DNA of 64,000 nucleotides from HGM04593 sp045636125 (GTDB lineage Bacteria > Bacteroidota > Bacteroidia > Bacteroidales > Bacteroidaceae), in assembly GCA_045636125.1 (NCBI GenBank), contig JAZTWX010000010.1, positions 147,884 to 211,883 on the forward strand, read 5' to 3'. Below, piece by piece: positions 55,347-63,902 of this stretch (its first letter is position 1; every line of letters begins with the position of its first letter). The notes beneath the pieces were generated by a model. The model was not told the origin of the DNA and searched no databases. It saw nothing but the letters and a program-made list of their open reading frames with translations. The translations under genes were made by a program, and so were the position numbers.

Positions 55347-56237
55347 TTAATTATTACCGGCCCGGGGATGAGCCTTATCATAAAAACGTTTTAATTCCTC
55401 AAAGGTTAAATGGGTATAGATCTCGGTTGTCGCAAGCCGCTTGTGCCCCAGCAGCTCCTTGACCGCCATAAGCTCGGCATCATTATTGAGCATAGCCGTT
55501 GCAAAACTATGGCGCAATGTGTGAGGGCTTCTTTTTTTAATACTCGTAACCTCTCCCAGGCGCTTGCTCACAATCCTATACACCTGAGACGGGCTCACAC
55601 GACCACCCCGCGACGAAAGAAAGAGCGCCTGTTCGCTACCATCGGCCACTTTTGCGCGCTCGGCAAGATAATTTTCAAATTCGCTGCGCAAGCCTTGGGC
55701 GAACGGGATTATCCTTTCCTTGTTACGTTTGCCGAGCACCTTCACCTGAGAAGCCGATAAATCAACATCGGCAACATTCAGCCCGACAAGCTCCGACAGA
55801 CGCATACCCGTTTCGTAGAAACAGACAACAATCATACGGTCGCGACAGACTTCATAACCCTCGCCAAAGGAGAGTTCGTCGATAAGACGATCGAGTTCTT
55901 CCTCTTTTATAAACACCGGCAACACCTTGCGGCGCTTGGGAGCATCCACCGCCGCAGCGGGGCTTTCATCCACAACACCCTCGGCTCTCATATAGGAATA
56001 AAAAGAGCGCAACGAGCTCAATTTCCTGCAAACCGAGCTTGCCGCACTACCCTCCTCCACAAGACCGGCCACCCAAGAGCGCAAAAGATCGCAATCGGCA
56101 GTTTCAACCGAGAGAGAAGCATCAACACCCTGCAAGAAAGCCTCGAAAGCGCGAAGATCGCCCGCATACGCTCTGAGTGTATGCGCCGAGTACTTTCTCT
56201 CGTTCCTCAAATAGCCTATGAAAGAGTCTATAAACAT
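55347..56237 (-). CDS. xerC: Tyrosine recombinase, XerC/XerD-type
   Basis: 296 residues. A SAM-like N-terminal core-binding domain (1-100) precedes the catalytic domain. All active-site residues are present: R146 (GMRLSEL), K170 (GKRNKER), H239 and R242 (HTLRHSF), H265 (GHKRL) and the nucleophile Y274 (EIYTHLT). Length and motifs fit the chromosome-dimer resolvases acting at dif. C versus D cannot be told with confidence. A strong hairpin ends directly at its start codon. It lies between rpsU and hpf. Confidence 0.9.
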   Translation of the reverse strand: MFIDSFIGYLRNERKYSAHTLRAYAGDLRAFEAFLQGVDASLSVETADCDLLRSWVAGLVEEGSAASSVCRKLSSLRSFYSYMRAEGVVDESPAAAVDAPKRRKVLPVFIKEEELDRLIDELSFGEGYEVCRDRMIVVCFYETGMRLSELVGLNVADVDLSASQVKVLGKRNKERIIPFAQGLRSEFENYLAERAKVADGSEQALFLSSRGGRVSPSQVYRIVSKRLGEVTSIKKRSPHTLRHSFATAMLNNDAELMAVKELLGHKRLATTEIYTHLTFEELKRFYDKAHPRAGNN

Positions 56238-56274
56238 ATTCGTTGCCGCAAGAATAACTCTTACGGCAACGAAT
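56238..56274 (-). terminator. Long hairpin abutting the xer start codon
   Basis: On the - strand, ATTCGTTGCCG(T)AAGA pairs with TCTT(G)CGGCAACGAAT around a 4-5 nt loop, about 16 bp with one G-T pair. The 3' arm ends at the base before the ATG. No T-tract follows. It could partly terminate rpsU transcripts, or mask the xer start in longer RNAs. Confidence 0.75.
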
Positions 56275-56316
56275 ATATATCGGATTAATTAAAAAAACAA
56301 GAAAAGGTTCAAGTTT

Positions 56317-56508
56317 TTATTCCTCGTTAGCACGAAGTTTCTGAACGTAGATAGCGTGCTCCATCTTCAATCTCTTGAGAACTGAAGGCTTGTCAAACTG
56401 CTGACGAGCGCGCAACTCTTTTACTACACCGGTTTTCTCGAATTTTCTTTTGAATTTTTTGAGAGCTCTTTCAATGTTCTCGCCCTCTTTAACAGGTACT
56501 ACAATCAT
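56317..56508 (-). CDS. rpsU: Ribosomal protein S21
   Basis: 63 residues. It starts MIVVPVKEGENIERALKKFKRKFEKTGVVKELRARQQFDKPS, the typical S21 pattern, with a basic C-terminal helix. It helps the 30S subunit engage mRNA; in Bacteroidetes it helps sequester the anti-SD. It has its own strong promoter. Confidence 0.98.
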   Translation of the reverse strand: MIVVPVKEGENIERALKKFKRKFEKTGVVKELRARQQFDKPSVLKRLKMEHAIYVQKLRANEE

Positions 56509-56560
56509 TTCCTATTTATTTATTTAGTTTATATTATTATCCACTGAACAAAATGTGGCG

Positions 56561-56591
56561 CAAAATTAGACACATTTTCTTAATTGGCAAA
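56561..56591 (-). promoter_or_regulatory. rpsU promoter
   Basis: On the - strand, TTTG (56588-56591), 19 bp, TAATTTTG (56561-56568), a full consensus match, 52 bp before the ATG. Confidence 0.85.
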
Positions 56592-56653
56592 ACTTTTACA
56601 GCAATTTTTGACAAAAAAGGGCGAATATGAGGAAAAACCGTGCCCCGGGAGAC

Positions 56654-56683
56654 AAAAAAACGCAGGCGGCCAGGCCGCCTGCG
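56654..56683 (-). terminator. Terminator of mdh
   Basis: CGCAGGCGGCC and GGCCGCCTGCG arms (about 10-11 bp, minimal loop); seven T follow on the - strand. Confidence 0.92.
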
Positions 56684-56707
56684 CAAAGTATATTCGCTGA
56701 GCAAATA

Positions 56708-57700
56708 TTAGAGGTTGGGGTTGAGAGTCTTCCACTCCTCAACAGCGGGGATGATGCCGAGTGCGATAATCTCCTCACGCATCTTGCCCAAGTGCTCAAC
56801 AGAAGACTGCAATGCTGCCATCTCCTCTGCTGTACCCTCGGGAGCAACATAGTGAACACCGTCGGCGTCGATAATTGTGGGCATAGCCATCATCACGTTC
56901 TTGTAGCCGAGCTCCTCGCTGTTAACGTAGCAACCAGCGGGCAATGTGTAAGGCTCGCCACCCATTGCAGCCTCAATCATCTTGATAGCGCAATAAGAGG
57001 GGCTCTGGAACGATGAACGGCCACGGAGCTTAATGATGTTTGAACCGCCCTGGATAGTGTTGTGCTTGATTTCAGCCCAACGCTCCTCAGACAAGCCCAT
57101 TTCGGCCAAAGGTTTGCCATCGATCTTCACCTGCGATGCGAATACCGCCATCTGCTCGCCGTGACCACCGTAAGTTTTTGCACCTGTAACCTTGTCCTGC
57201 TGAACACCGAACTCCTTGGCAAGAGCCTGCTGCAAACGGGTAGAATCGAGAGCTGCAAGAGAGGTCAACTGGTTGGGTTTCAAACCTGAGTGGATGAGAG
57301 CTGTGAGAGCAGTTACGTCGGCAGGGTTGAAGATTACAACCACGTGCTTGACATCGGGGCAATATTTCTTGATAAAGTCACCGAACTCAGCAGCAATCAT
57401 ACAGTTACCCTTCAACAAGTCCTCACGTGTCATACCCTCCTTACGGGGAGCACCACCCGATGAAACAATGTATTTAGCACCTGTGAAAGCTACCTCGGGG
57501 TCGGTTGTCCAAGTGATATTTGCACCGGGGAAACCACAATGAGCCATCTCGTCGGCAACACCGTGTACACCGGGCTCAAATATATCATACAAGCAGATGT
57601 TGGGTGTCAAACCGAGCATCAACGCGCTCTGTACCATATTTGAACCGATCATACCACCGGCACCAACGATTGTCAATTTTTCATTAGTCAAATACTGCAT
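56708..57700 (-). CDS. mdh: Malate dehydrogenase
   Basis: 330 residues in the lactate/malate dehydrogenase fold. NAD-binding VGAGGMIGS is near residue 12, the substrate-loop arginines lie in GGAPRKEGMTREDLL, then NPADV, and the catalytic His is in TYGGHGEQM near 200. It interconverts malate and oxaloacetate in the reductive branch leading to succinate, central to anaerobic Bacteroidales metabolism. Monocistronic, with its own terminator. Confidence 0.95.
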   Translation of the reverse strand: MQYLTNEKLTIVGAGGMIGSNMVQSALMLGLTPNICLYDIFEPGVHGVADEMAHCGFPGANITWTTDPEVAFTGAKYIVSSGGAPRKEGMTREDLLKGNCMIAAEFGDFIKKYCPDVKHVVVIFNPADVTALTALIHSGLKPNQLTSLAALDSTRLQQALAKEFGVQQDKVTGAKTYGGHGEQMAVFASQVKIDGKPLAEMGLSEERWAEIKHNTIQGGSNIIKLRGRSSFQSPSYCAIKMIEAAMGGEPYTLPAGCYVNSEELGYKNVMMAMPTIIDADGVHYVAPEGTAEEMAALQSSVEHLGKMREEIIALGIIPAVEEWKTLNPNL

Positions 57701-57822
57701 AATCCTTTAATTTAGTTATTAATTATTGTGTAATTCTTTATTTTCATTGTTATCGCTCTTGCGAAGATAATATTTTTATTTCAAACACCACATTTTTGCA
57801 GCGGTTTAATAAAAAATATATT

Positions 57823-59046
57823 CTACAACCCCAAAGCAGCAAATATTTTAGCCGAGGCTCCCGAATTGTGCGACACATAATAACCTGCCGCGTCGCCCAC
57901 TCTCTTCACCTCAACAGCATCGTTGTCGAAAATTTTCATACGTTTTTCGAAATCGGCAGCCGAAGTTATTTCAATTCCACCGCCACAAGCCTTAAGGCAC
58001 TGCGCCTCCTGGAACTTTCTATTGTTGGGGCCGAAGAACACGGGAATTCCGAACACCGCCGCCTCGAGCACATTATGTATGCCCACTCCGAAGCCGCCTC
58101 CCACATAAGCCACATTGCCATAGCGGTAGATTGAGGAGAGAAGACCGAAGCAATCGATTATAAGACATTTTGCCGAACGCACCTCCTCCATTGTGGCCTG
58201 CGTGTAGCGCACGCAATAGCCCTGCACCTGCTGCTCTATGGCTTTTATTCTATCTTCGGTAACCTCGTGCGACGCTATTATGAGCTTCCAGCCGGGGTTC
58301 GCATTGAAAAAAGGCATATAGACCGCCTCGTCGGCACCCCAAGAGCTGCCGGCGATAAAAATACGCTTGCCATCCTCTATAAAAGCCTCGAGCAAGGGGA
58401 GCTGGCGCGCCTGCTCCGATATTTTTGCAACACGGTCGAAACGTGTATCGCCCGCAACGGTAACGTTGGTAACGCCAATTCCCGCCAAAAGTTCACGAGA
58501 CTCCTCATTCTGCACAAACAGATGGGTGAAGCAACGCAGCGCCTTGCGGTAGAACCCGCCCCAAAAGCGGAAGAAAACCTGCTCGCGACGGAATATTGCC
58601 GATATTATATATGTGGGCACTGCGCGTTTCTTCAACGCCGACAGATAGTTGAGCCAATATTCGTATTTTATGAAAAATACCATTTTGGGCTGCACTATAG
58701 AGAGGAAGCGCTTCACATTGCGGGGAGTGTCGAAAGGCAGATAGCACACAACGTCGGCCTGCTGGTAGTTACGCGCCGAACGGTAACCCGACGGCGAGAA
58801 GAACGTAAGCACCACCCTATATTCGGGGTGCTCGGCACGCAGTTTCTCTATCATAGGACGCCCCTGCTCAAATTCACCGAGCGACGACGCGTGGAACCAC
58901 ACATAGCTTGTTCCCTCCTGAATTTTCTCTTTCAGAGAGGAGAAAATTTCCTTGTGTCCCTCAATCATCTGTTTGGCCTTTCTATGACCAAAGAGCGCTG
59001 CCAGCTTTACAACCGCGGCATATAAATATATTACAAGTGTATACAT
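57823..59046 (-). CDS. waaA: 3-Deoxy-D-manno-octulosonic acid transferase
   Basis: 407 residues in a GT-B fold (GT30). The N-terminal domain has VWFHASSLGEFEQGRPMIE, the conserved GE-region. The C-terminal CMP-Kdo-binding domain has FIAGSSWGADE and VAYVGGGFGVGIHNVLEAAVFGIPVFFGP, the family signature. A hydrophobic N-terminus anchors it to the inner membrane. It adds Kdo to lipid A precursor. It lies 6 nt after gltX and is co-transcribed with it. Confidence 0.96.
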   Translation of the reverse strand: MYTLVIYLYAAVVKLAALFGHRKAKQMIEGHKEIFSSLKEKIQEGTSYVWFHASSLGEFEQGRPMIEKLRAEHPEYRVVLTFFSPSGYRSARNYQQADVVCYLPFDTPRNVKRFLSIVQPKMVFFIKYEYWLNYLSALKKRAVPTYIISAIFRREQVFFRFWGGFYRKALRCFTHLFVQNEESRELLAGIGVTNVTVAGDTRFDRVAKISEQARQLPLLEAFIEDGKRIFIAGSSWGADEAVYMPFFNANPGWKLIIASHEVTEDRIKAIEQQVQGYCVRYTQATMEEVRSAKCLIIDCFGLLSSIYRYGNVAYVGGGFGVGIHNVLEAAVFGIPVFFGPNNRKFQEAQCLKACGGGIEITSAADFEKRMKIFDNDAVEVKRVGDAAGYYVSHNSGASAKIFAALGL

Positions 59047-59052
59047 TTTATC

Positions 59053-60570
59053 TTACCCCAAAATTTCAATAGCCTTGCGCAAACGCGACAAAGTCTCTTC
59101 CTTACCAATCAAGCCCGAGATATCGAACATCTGAGGGCCCTTACCCTCGCCTACGAGCGCCAAGCGGAAGGCATTCATAATTTCGCCCATTCCGTAGCCC
59201 TTAGCCTCTATCCATAGGTGAACAGCCTGATCCTGATTTTCGATTGAAAAATCGTCGAGGCTCTCGAGCAGAGCGGCAAGCTCGCCCATCTTGGCTGCCG
59301 AATCCTCTTTCCAGCGTTTTTTCACAGTCTTTTCATCGTAGCTTGTGGGGGCAATGAAATAGAAGTTGCAGGCTTCCCAAAGCTCGTGAACAAAGTTCAC
59401 ACGGCCCTTCATAAGAGATACAATCTTTGTGAGAAGTTCCATTGACACCGTTACGCCGTGCGACTGAACCACAGGCATAAATATTGCGGCAATCTCCTCG
59501 TCGCTCTTTTTAAGGATATATTCGTGGTTGAACCACACCATTTTTTTATAGTCGAAACGTGCGCCGGCCTTGCTGCATTTCGAAAGGTCGAATTTCTGCA
59601 CAAGCTCCTCGAGTGACATAAGCTCTACATCGTCGCCGGGGTTCCAGCCAAGCAGGGCAAGGAAATTTATCACAGCCTCGGGGAGATAGTCGCTCTCGCG
59701 GAAACCCGAAGAGACTGCACCGCTTTTGGGGTCGTGCCACTCGAGGGGGAACACGGGGAAGCCCAAACGGTCACCGTCGCGTTTGCTGAGCTTGCCGTTA
59801 CCCTCGGGCTTCAACAGCAGAGAGAGGTGAGCAAAGCGGGGCATTGTATCCTCCCAACCGAATGCGCGGTAAAGAAGCACGTGAAGGGGCGCCGAAGGCA
59901 ACCACTCCTCGCCACGGATAACGTGAGAGATTTCCATCAAATGGTCGTCGACGATGTTAGCCAAGTGATATGTGGGCAATTCGTCGGCCGACTTATAGAG
60001 CACTTTATCGTCGAGGATTGACGAGTCGATAACAACATCGCCACGTATAATATCGTTTACAACAACTTTCTCGCCAGGTTCAACCTTGAAACGGACAACA
60101 TACTGGTGGCCGCTCTCTATGAGAGCCTGAACCTCCTCGGCAGGAAGAGCAAGGGAGTTGCGCATTGAACCACGGGTGGCGGCGTCGTACTGGAAATTGT
60201 CAATTTCGGCACGCTTTGCCTCGAGTTCCTCGGGGGTATCGAATGCAATATAGGCCTTGCCTGCTGCGAGCAACTGCTCTACATATTTCTTGTAGATATC
60301 GCGACGCTCCGACTGACGATAGGGGCCGTAATTGCCACCGAATGAAACACCTTCGTCGAACTTTATGCCCAACCAACGGAACGACTCAATGATATACTCC
60401 TCGGCTCCGGGTACAAAACGGTTAGAGTCGGTATCCTCTATGCGAAAAACGAACTCTCCGCCATTCTGTTTGGCAAAAAGATAGTTATATAATGCTGTTC
60501 TCACGCCACCAATGTGCAAGGGGCCTGTGGGACTGGGTGCGAAACGCACTCTCACTTTTCTTTCATTCAT
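59053..60570 (-). CDS. gltX: Glutamyl-tRNA synthetase
   Basis: 505 residues, class I. The HIGG signature is at residues 19-22 and the KMSKS-like KLSKRDGD near residue 265. It charges tRNA-Glu. First gene of a two-gene operon with waaA, under a well-formed promoter. Confidence 0.98.
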   Translation of the reverse strand: MNERKVRVRFAPSPTGPLHIGGVRTALYNYLFAKQNGGEFVFRIEDTDSNRFVPGAEEYIIESFRWLGIKFDEGVSFGGNYGPYRQSERRDIYKKYVEQLLAAGKAYIAFDTPEELEAKRAEIDNFQYDAATRGSMRNSLALPAEEVQALIESGHQYVVRFKVEPGEKVVVNDIIRGDVVIDSSILDDKVLYKSADELPTYHLANIVDDHLMEISHVIRGEEWLPSAPLHVLLYRAFGWEDTMPRFAHLSLLLKPEGNGKLSKRDGDRLGFPVFPLEWHDPKSGAVSSGFRESDYLPEAVINFLALLGWNPGDDVELMSLEELVQKFDLSKCSKAGARFDYKKMVWFNHEYILKKSDEEIAAIFMPVVQSHGVTVSMELLTKIVSLMKGRVNFVHELWEACNFYFIAPTSYDEKTVKKRWKEDSAAKMGELAALLESLDDFSIENQDQAVHLWIEAKGYGMGEIMNAFRLALVGEGKGPQMFDISGLIGKEETLSRLRKAIEILG

Positions 60571-60646
60571 ATCTTAATTCTTTTATGCAACAACCGGCGC
60601 CACGCATTATACTCACAGGCACTTGTTATCGCAATTTACAACGCCG

Positions 60647-60677
60647 CAAAATTACTACAAGTTACGTTGACAACAAA
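60647..60677 (-). promoter_or_regulatory. gltX-waaA promoter
   Basis: On the - strand, TTTG (60674-60677), 19 bp, TAATTTTG (60647-60654), a full consensus match, 76 bp before the gltX ATG. Confidence 0.82.
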
Positions 60678-60737
60678 ATAAAATCCCTCATTTTTGGAAA
60701 ATCGCGTTCACGCGCAAACAAGAATGGGCAAGCAGGC

Positions 60738-60767
60738 TTTGTTTTTTGTTATTTTTTCGTACTTTTG
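60738..60767 (+). promoter_or_regulatory. Promoter of the PgpH-like gene
   Basis: TTTG (60738-60741), 18 bp, TACTTTTG (60760-60767), 46 bp before the ATG. Divergent from the gltX promoter in the same 243-bp gap. Confidence 0.82.
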
Positions 60768-60813
60768 CTGTTAGACGGCTGAATTTTATAACAAACAAGC
60801 AACACCCTGTTAT

Positions 60814-62865
60814 ATGAAAGAGAGTATAAAGAAGATTCTCGGCAAAAGAATAAGACTGGTTACACAAATAACAATTTCCATTTGCTGCATAGGTGCAGTG
60901 GCTTTTTTTATGCCCCGCAACAACGTGTTCACATACACATACAGCGAAGAGGCACCCTGGAATTACGGACAGATTATCGCTCCGTTCAATTTCCCCATTT
61001 ACAAGAGCAACGCACAGCTTGCAGAGGAGCGCGACAGCATTGCAGCGCACTTTGAGCCATACTTCGCAAAGGACTCGGCCGTTGTTGTAAACTCCCTGCG
61101 CAGGATGAAGAACCGCTTCTACAACACTCCGGTGGAGGGCGTTCCCTATGAATCGTTCATAAAATACTACAACTCTCTCATACGCCTCTACAACCAAGGA
61201 ATAATTTCGGGAAGCGACGAGGCAAGGCTTGCCGAGAGCAAGGCCGAAAGGATAAATATCGTAAGCGACAACAAGTCGTCACTGGTACCCAAGAGGCAGT
61301 TCATAACCACGGCAAAAGCCTACAAGAGACTGCTCACAGCCGACACAATCCCCCAGAGCATAATTGCAAACTATCGTTTCGAAGAGTTTATAAGGCCGAA
61401 TATTGTATTCGACTCGCTAAAGACAATGCAGCTGATGCAGGAGGAGTTCGACGCGCTCCCCACAAGCAACGGCATTGTGCAAAACGGGCAGAAGATTGTG
61501 AGCCGAGGAGATATTGTCGACGCACGCACCTATCAGATTCTAAAATCGTATCAATACGAGATTGAAAAGAGACAGGACCAAAGCTACAAAACAACCACAA
61601 TGCTCATAGGGCAGATACTCTTCACCATCATTGCCTTTGCCCTGCTGCTCGCCTACATATACATTTATGCCGATGACATAAAGAACAATAACAACAAGTT
61701 CATACTGGTCATTGCATCGGCAACACTGTTCCCCATCCTCGTGGGGCTTATGATGGAGGCGCGTTTCGGCAACGTATTCCTGTTGCCGTTCGCACTCACC
61801 CCAATGATGCTATGCCTTTTCACGAGCACACGCACAGCGTTTGTAACGCACAGCATCGGCATTCTGCTATGTTCAATAATGCTCAACTCTCCATACGAGT
61901 TTGTACTCCTGCAGACGATGGCGGGTTACGCCACAATACTTTCAATGAAAGAGCTTTCGTCGCGCTCGCAAATGTTCCGCTGTTCATTAATTGTGCTGGC
62001 GACCTACTCGCTTACATTCCTCTGCTACGAACTTATTGTGGAGAACGACATTACAAAAATAAACCTTGCGATGTTTGTATATTTTGTCATAAGCTCGGTG
62101 CTTGTTCTTTTTGCCTACCCGCTTATGTTCATTATAGAAAAAACATTGGGTTTTGTATCGAACATCACATTCATTGAACTGTCGAACCTCAACCACCCGC
62201 TCCTGCGCAAGCTGTCGCAAGAGGCTCCAGGCACGTTCCACCACTCTATGCAGGTGGGCAATCTGGCCGCAGAGGCTGCAAGCGCAATAGGAGCCAACAG
62301 CCTCGAGGTGCGCACCGGAGCACTGTATCACGACATCGGCAAGACATCCAACCCAATCTATTTCACCGAGAACCAGAGCGGCGGAATAAGCCCCCACGAA
62401 GGCCTGTCGCTGCAGGAAAGCGCCCAGACAATCATAAAGCACGTTACCGACGGCCTCTCAATTGCCGAAAGCCATCACCTGCCGCGCAAGATACGCGAGT
62501 ACATTACAACACACCACGGCACAACAAAGACCGGCTATTTCTTCATTGAGTACAAGAACCTGCAACCCGGCCAAGAGCTCGACAGCGCACCCTTCACCTA
62601 CCCCGGCCCCAAGCCCCACACAAGCGAACAGGCCATTCTTATGATGGCAGACAGCGTGGAAGCTGCATCGCGCAGCATAAAGGAGTACACCGAGGAGAAC
62701 ATAAACAACAAGGTGGACGAGGTTATCAACGGCAAAATTGCAGCCGGAGAGCTTGAATTGTGCCCGCTCACATTCAACGACATCCACACCATTAAGGAGG
62801 TATTCAAAAAGCGTCTGAAAGCAATATACCACACGCGCATAAGCTACCCCAAGGAAAAGAAATAA
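60814..62865 (+). CDS. PgpH-like membrane HD-domain phosphohydrolase (c-di-AMP phosphodiesterase family)
   Basis: 683 residues. One N-terminal membrane segment (about 15-34) is followed by a 7TMR-HDED extracytoplasmic domain (about 40-265), seven membrane segments (about 268-450) and a cytoplasmic HD domain (about 470-650). The HD site includes TFHHSMQVGNLAAEAA and GALYHDIGK with H506-D507. PgpH-type proteins cleave c-di-AMP and respond to envelope or osmotic cues. The domain order matches this family. The following DUF2851 gene is probably in the same transcript. Confidence 0.88.
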   Translation: MKESIKKILGKRIRLVTQITISICCIGAVAFFMPRNNVFTYTYSEEAPWNYGQIIAPFNFPIYKSNAQLAEERDSIAAHFEPYFAKDSAVVVNSLRRMKNRFYNTPVEGVPYESFIKYYNSLIRLYNQGIISGSDEARLAESKAERINIVSDNKSSLVPKRQFITTAKAYKRLLTADTIPQSIIANYRFEEFIRPNIVFDSLKTMQLMQEEFDALPTSNGIVQNGQKIVSRGDIVDARTYQILKSYQYEIEKRQDQSYKTTTMLIGQILFTIIAFALLLAYIYIYADDIKNNNNKFILVIASATLFPILVGLMMEARFGNVFLLPFALTPMMLCLFTSTRTAFVTHSIGILLCSIMLNSPYEFVLLQTMAGYATILSMKELSSRSQMFRCSLIVLATYSLTFLCYELIVENDITKINLAMFVYFVISSVLVLFAYPLMFIIEKTLGFVSNITFIELSNLNHPLLRKLSQEAPGTFHHSMQVGNLAAEAASAIGANSLEVRTGALYHDIGKTSNPIYFTENQSGGISPHEGLSLQESAQTIIKHVTDGLSIAESHHLPRKIREYITTHHGTTKTGYFFIEYKNLQPGQELDSAPFTYPGPKPHTSEQAILMMADSVEAASRSIKEYTEENINNKVDEVINGKIAAGELELCPLTFNDIHTIKEVFKKRLKAIYHTRISYPKEKK

Positions 62866-62924
62866 GAACAGCTACATACATTATAATATGTACGCGCACG
62901 CGCACGCAACCAAAAGCATACTTT

Positions 62925-63839
62925 ATGGCAAATGACAAGAACCCCGCGCAATGCGCACGGGAAGCCTCAAAGCTCGATAAAATAACGCTTCACAGCATAC
63001 TATCGCGGCTCACCATTGAACGCATAGAGGAGAAGGCCGAAAGGATAGCCGCGCTGCACGAAAGCTGCGACAAGATGTGGGACAACACCCTCTTCAAGCT
63101 ACTTGCACGCAGTTTCGGGTTTGGCATTCAGGGTGCGCAGTTCGAGGAGTGGGCATCGCTGCTCTCAATGCAGGCCGCAGGCAAGCACCGCGACAACATA
63201 GAGCAAGTTGAAGCAATATTTTTCGGCCAGGCAGGCCTGCTCGAAGAGGAGAGCATACCCGAATATTACCGCGCCGAAGCACTTGCAAGCGAAAAATACC
63301 GCACTCTCGCCCGCGAATACAAATTCCTGAAAAGCAAATTCCACCTGCAGCAGATGGACCACCGCAGCTGGAACGGACGAGGCACGCCCCACCTGCGCAT
63401 AGCACGTCTTGCAGCCCTTTATCACAAAGAAAGGACAAGCATTGCATCCATCGCCGATTGCAACACGGCAAGCGAACTGCGCGAGAAGCTGCAGATTCAG
63501 CCCGAGTGGTACTGGCAGCATCACACACAATTCGGCAGCACCACAACAGTGGGCGCGGGCGACATAAGCCGCCAACAGCTCGATGTGCTCATTATAAACA
63601 CCATTGTGCCCATTCTCTACAGCTACGGCAAGCACCGCCACGACATCAACCTCTGCAACAAGGCCGAAGATTACCTGCACCTAATCGACAGCGAGAACAA
63701 CAGCATCACCCGCCGCTGGACACAGGAGGGAGTGCTCCTTACCTGCGCAGCCGACTCACAGGCCATAATACAGCTCAACAACAGCTACTGCAACAAACAC
63801 CGTTGCGAGGCCTGCCCCATAGCCTGCCACTTGCAGTAA
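62925..63839 (+). CDS. DUF2851 protein lacking the usual N-terminal part
   Basis: 304 residues. The sequence matches the C-terminal two thirds of DUF2851: LTIERIEEKAERIAALHESCDKMWDNTLFKLLARSFGFG, VEAIFFGQAGLL, then ADSQAIIQLNNSYCNKHRCEAC. Full-length members are about 420-430 residues. They carry an N-terminal PDDEXK-like block (N-x-GPDF...GNVEIH-x-SDW) that is absent here, and the 59 bp before the gene are too short to hold it. The C-terminus has a Cys cluster, C-x4-C-x2-C-x3-C. Function of the family is unknown. Confidence 0.75.
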   Translation: MANDKNPAQCAREASKLDKITLHSILSRLTIERIEEKAERIAALHESCDKMWDNTLFKLLARSFGFGIQGAQFEEWASLLSMQAAGKHRDNIEQVEAIFFGQAGLLEEESIPEYYRAEALASEKYRTLAREYKFLKSKFHLQQMDHRSWNGRGTPHLRIARLAALYHKERTSIASIADCNTASELREKLQIQPEWYWQHHTQFGSTTTVGAGDISRQQLDVLIINTIVPILYSYGKHRHDINLCNKAEDYLHLIDSENNSITRRWTQEGVLLTCAADSQAIIQLNNSYCNKHRCEACPIACHLQ

Positions 63840-63854
63840 CACTACTTTATAATC

Positions 63855-63902
63855 AAAAAAAGAGGCTGGGTCAAAAGTAATTTTGGCTCAGTCTCTTTTT
63901 TT
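63855..63902. terminator. Terminator after the DUF2851 gene, or an insertion-sequence end
   Basis: A-run plus GAGGCTGGGTCAAAA pairs with TTTTGGCTCAGTCTC plus T-run. As a terminator it is strong. The GAGGCTGgGTCAAAA arm also resembles terminal repeats of several Bacteroidales insertion sequences. The remaining 98 bases to the window end show no recognisable gene beyond an ATG at 63968. Confidence 0.7.

Noticed and set aside
57762..57769. TATCTTCG as the mdh promoter
   Set aside because: The nearest TTTG is only 12 bp away, not 18-20, so no convincing promoter can be drawn.
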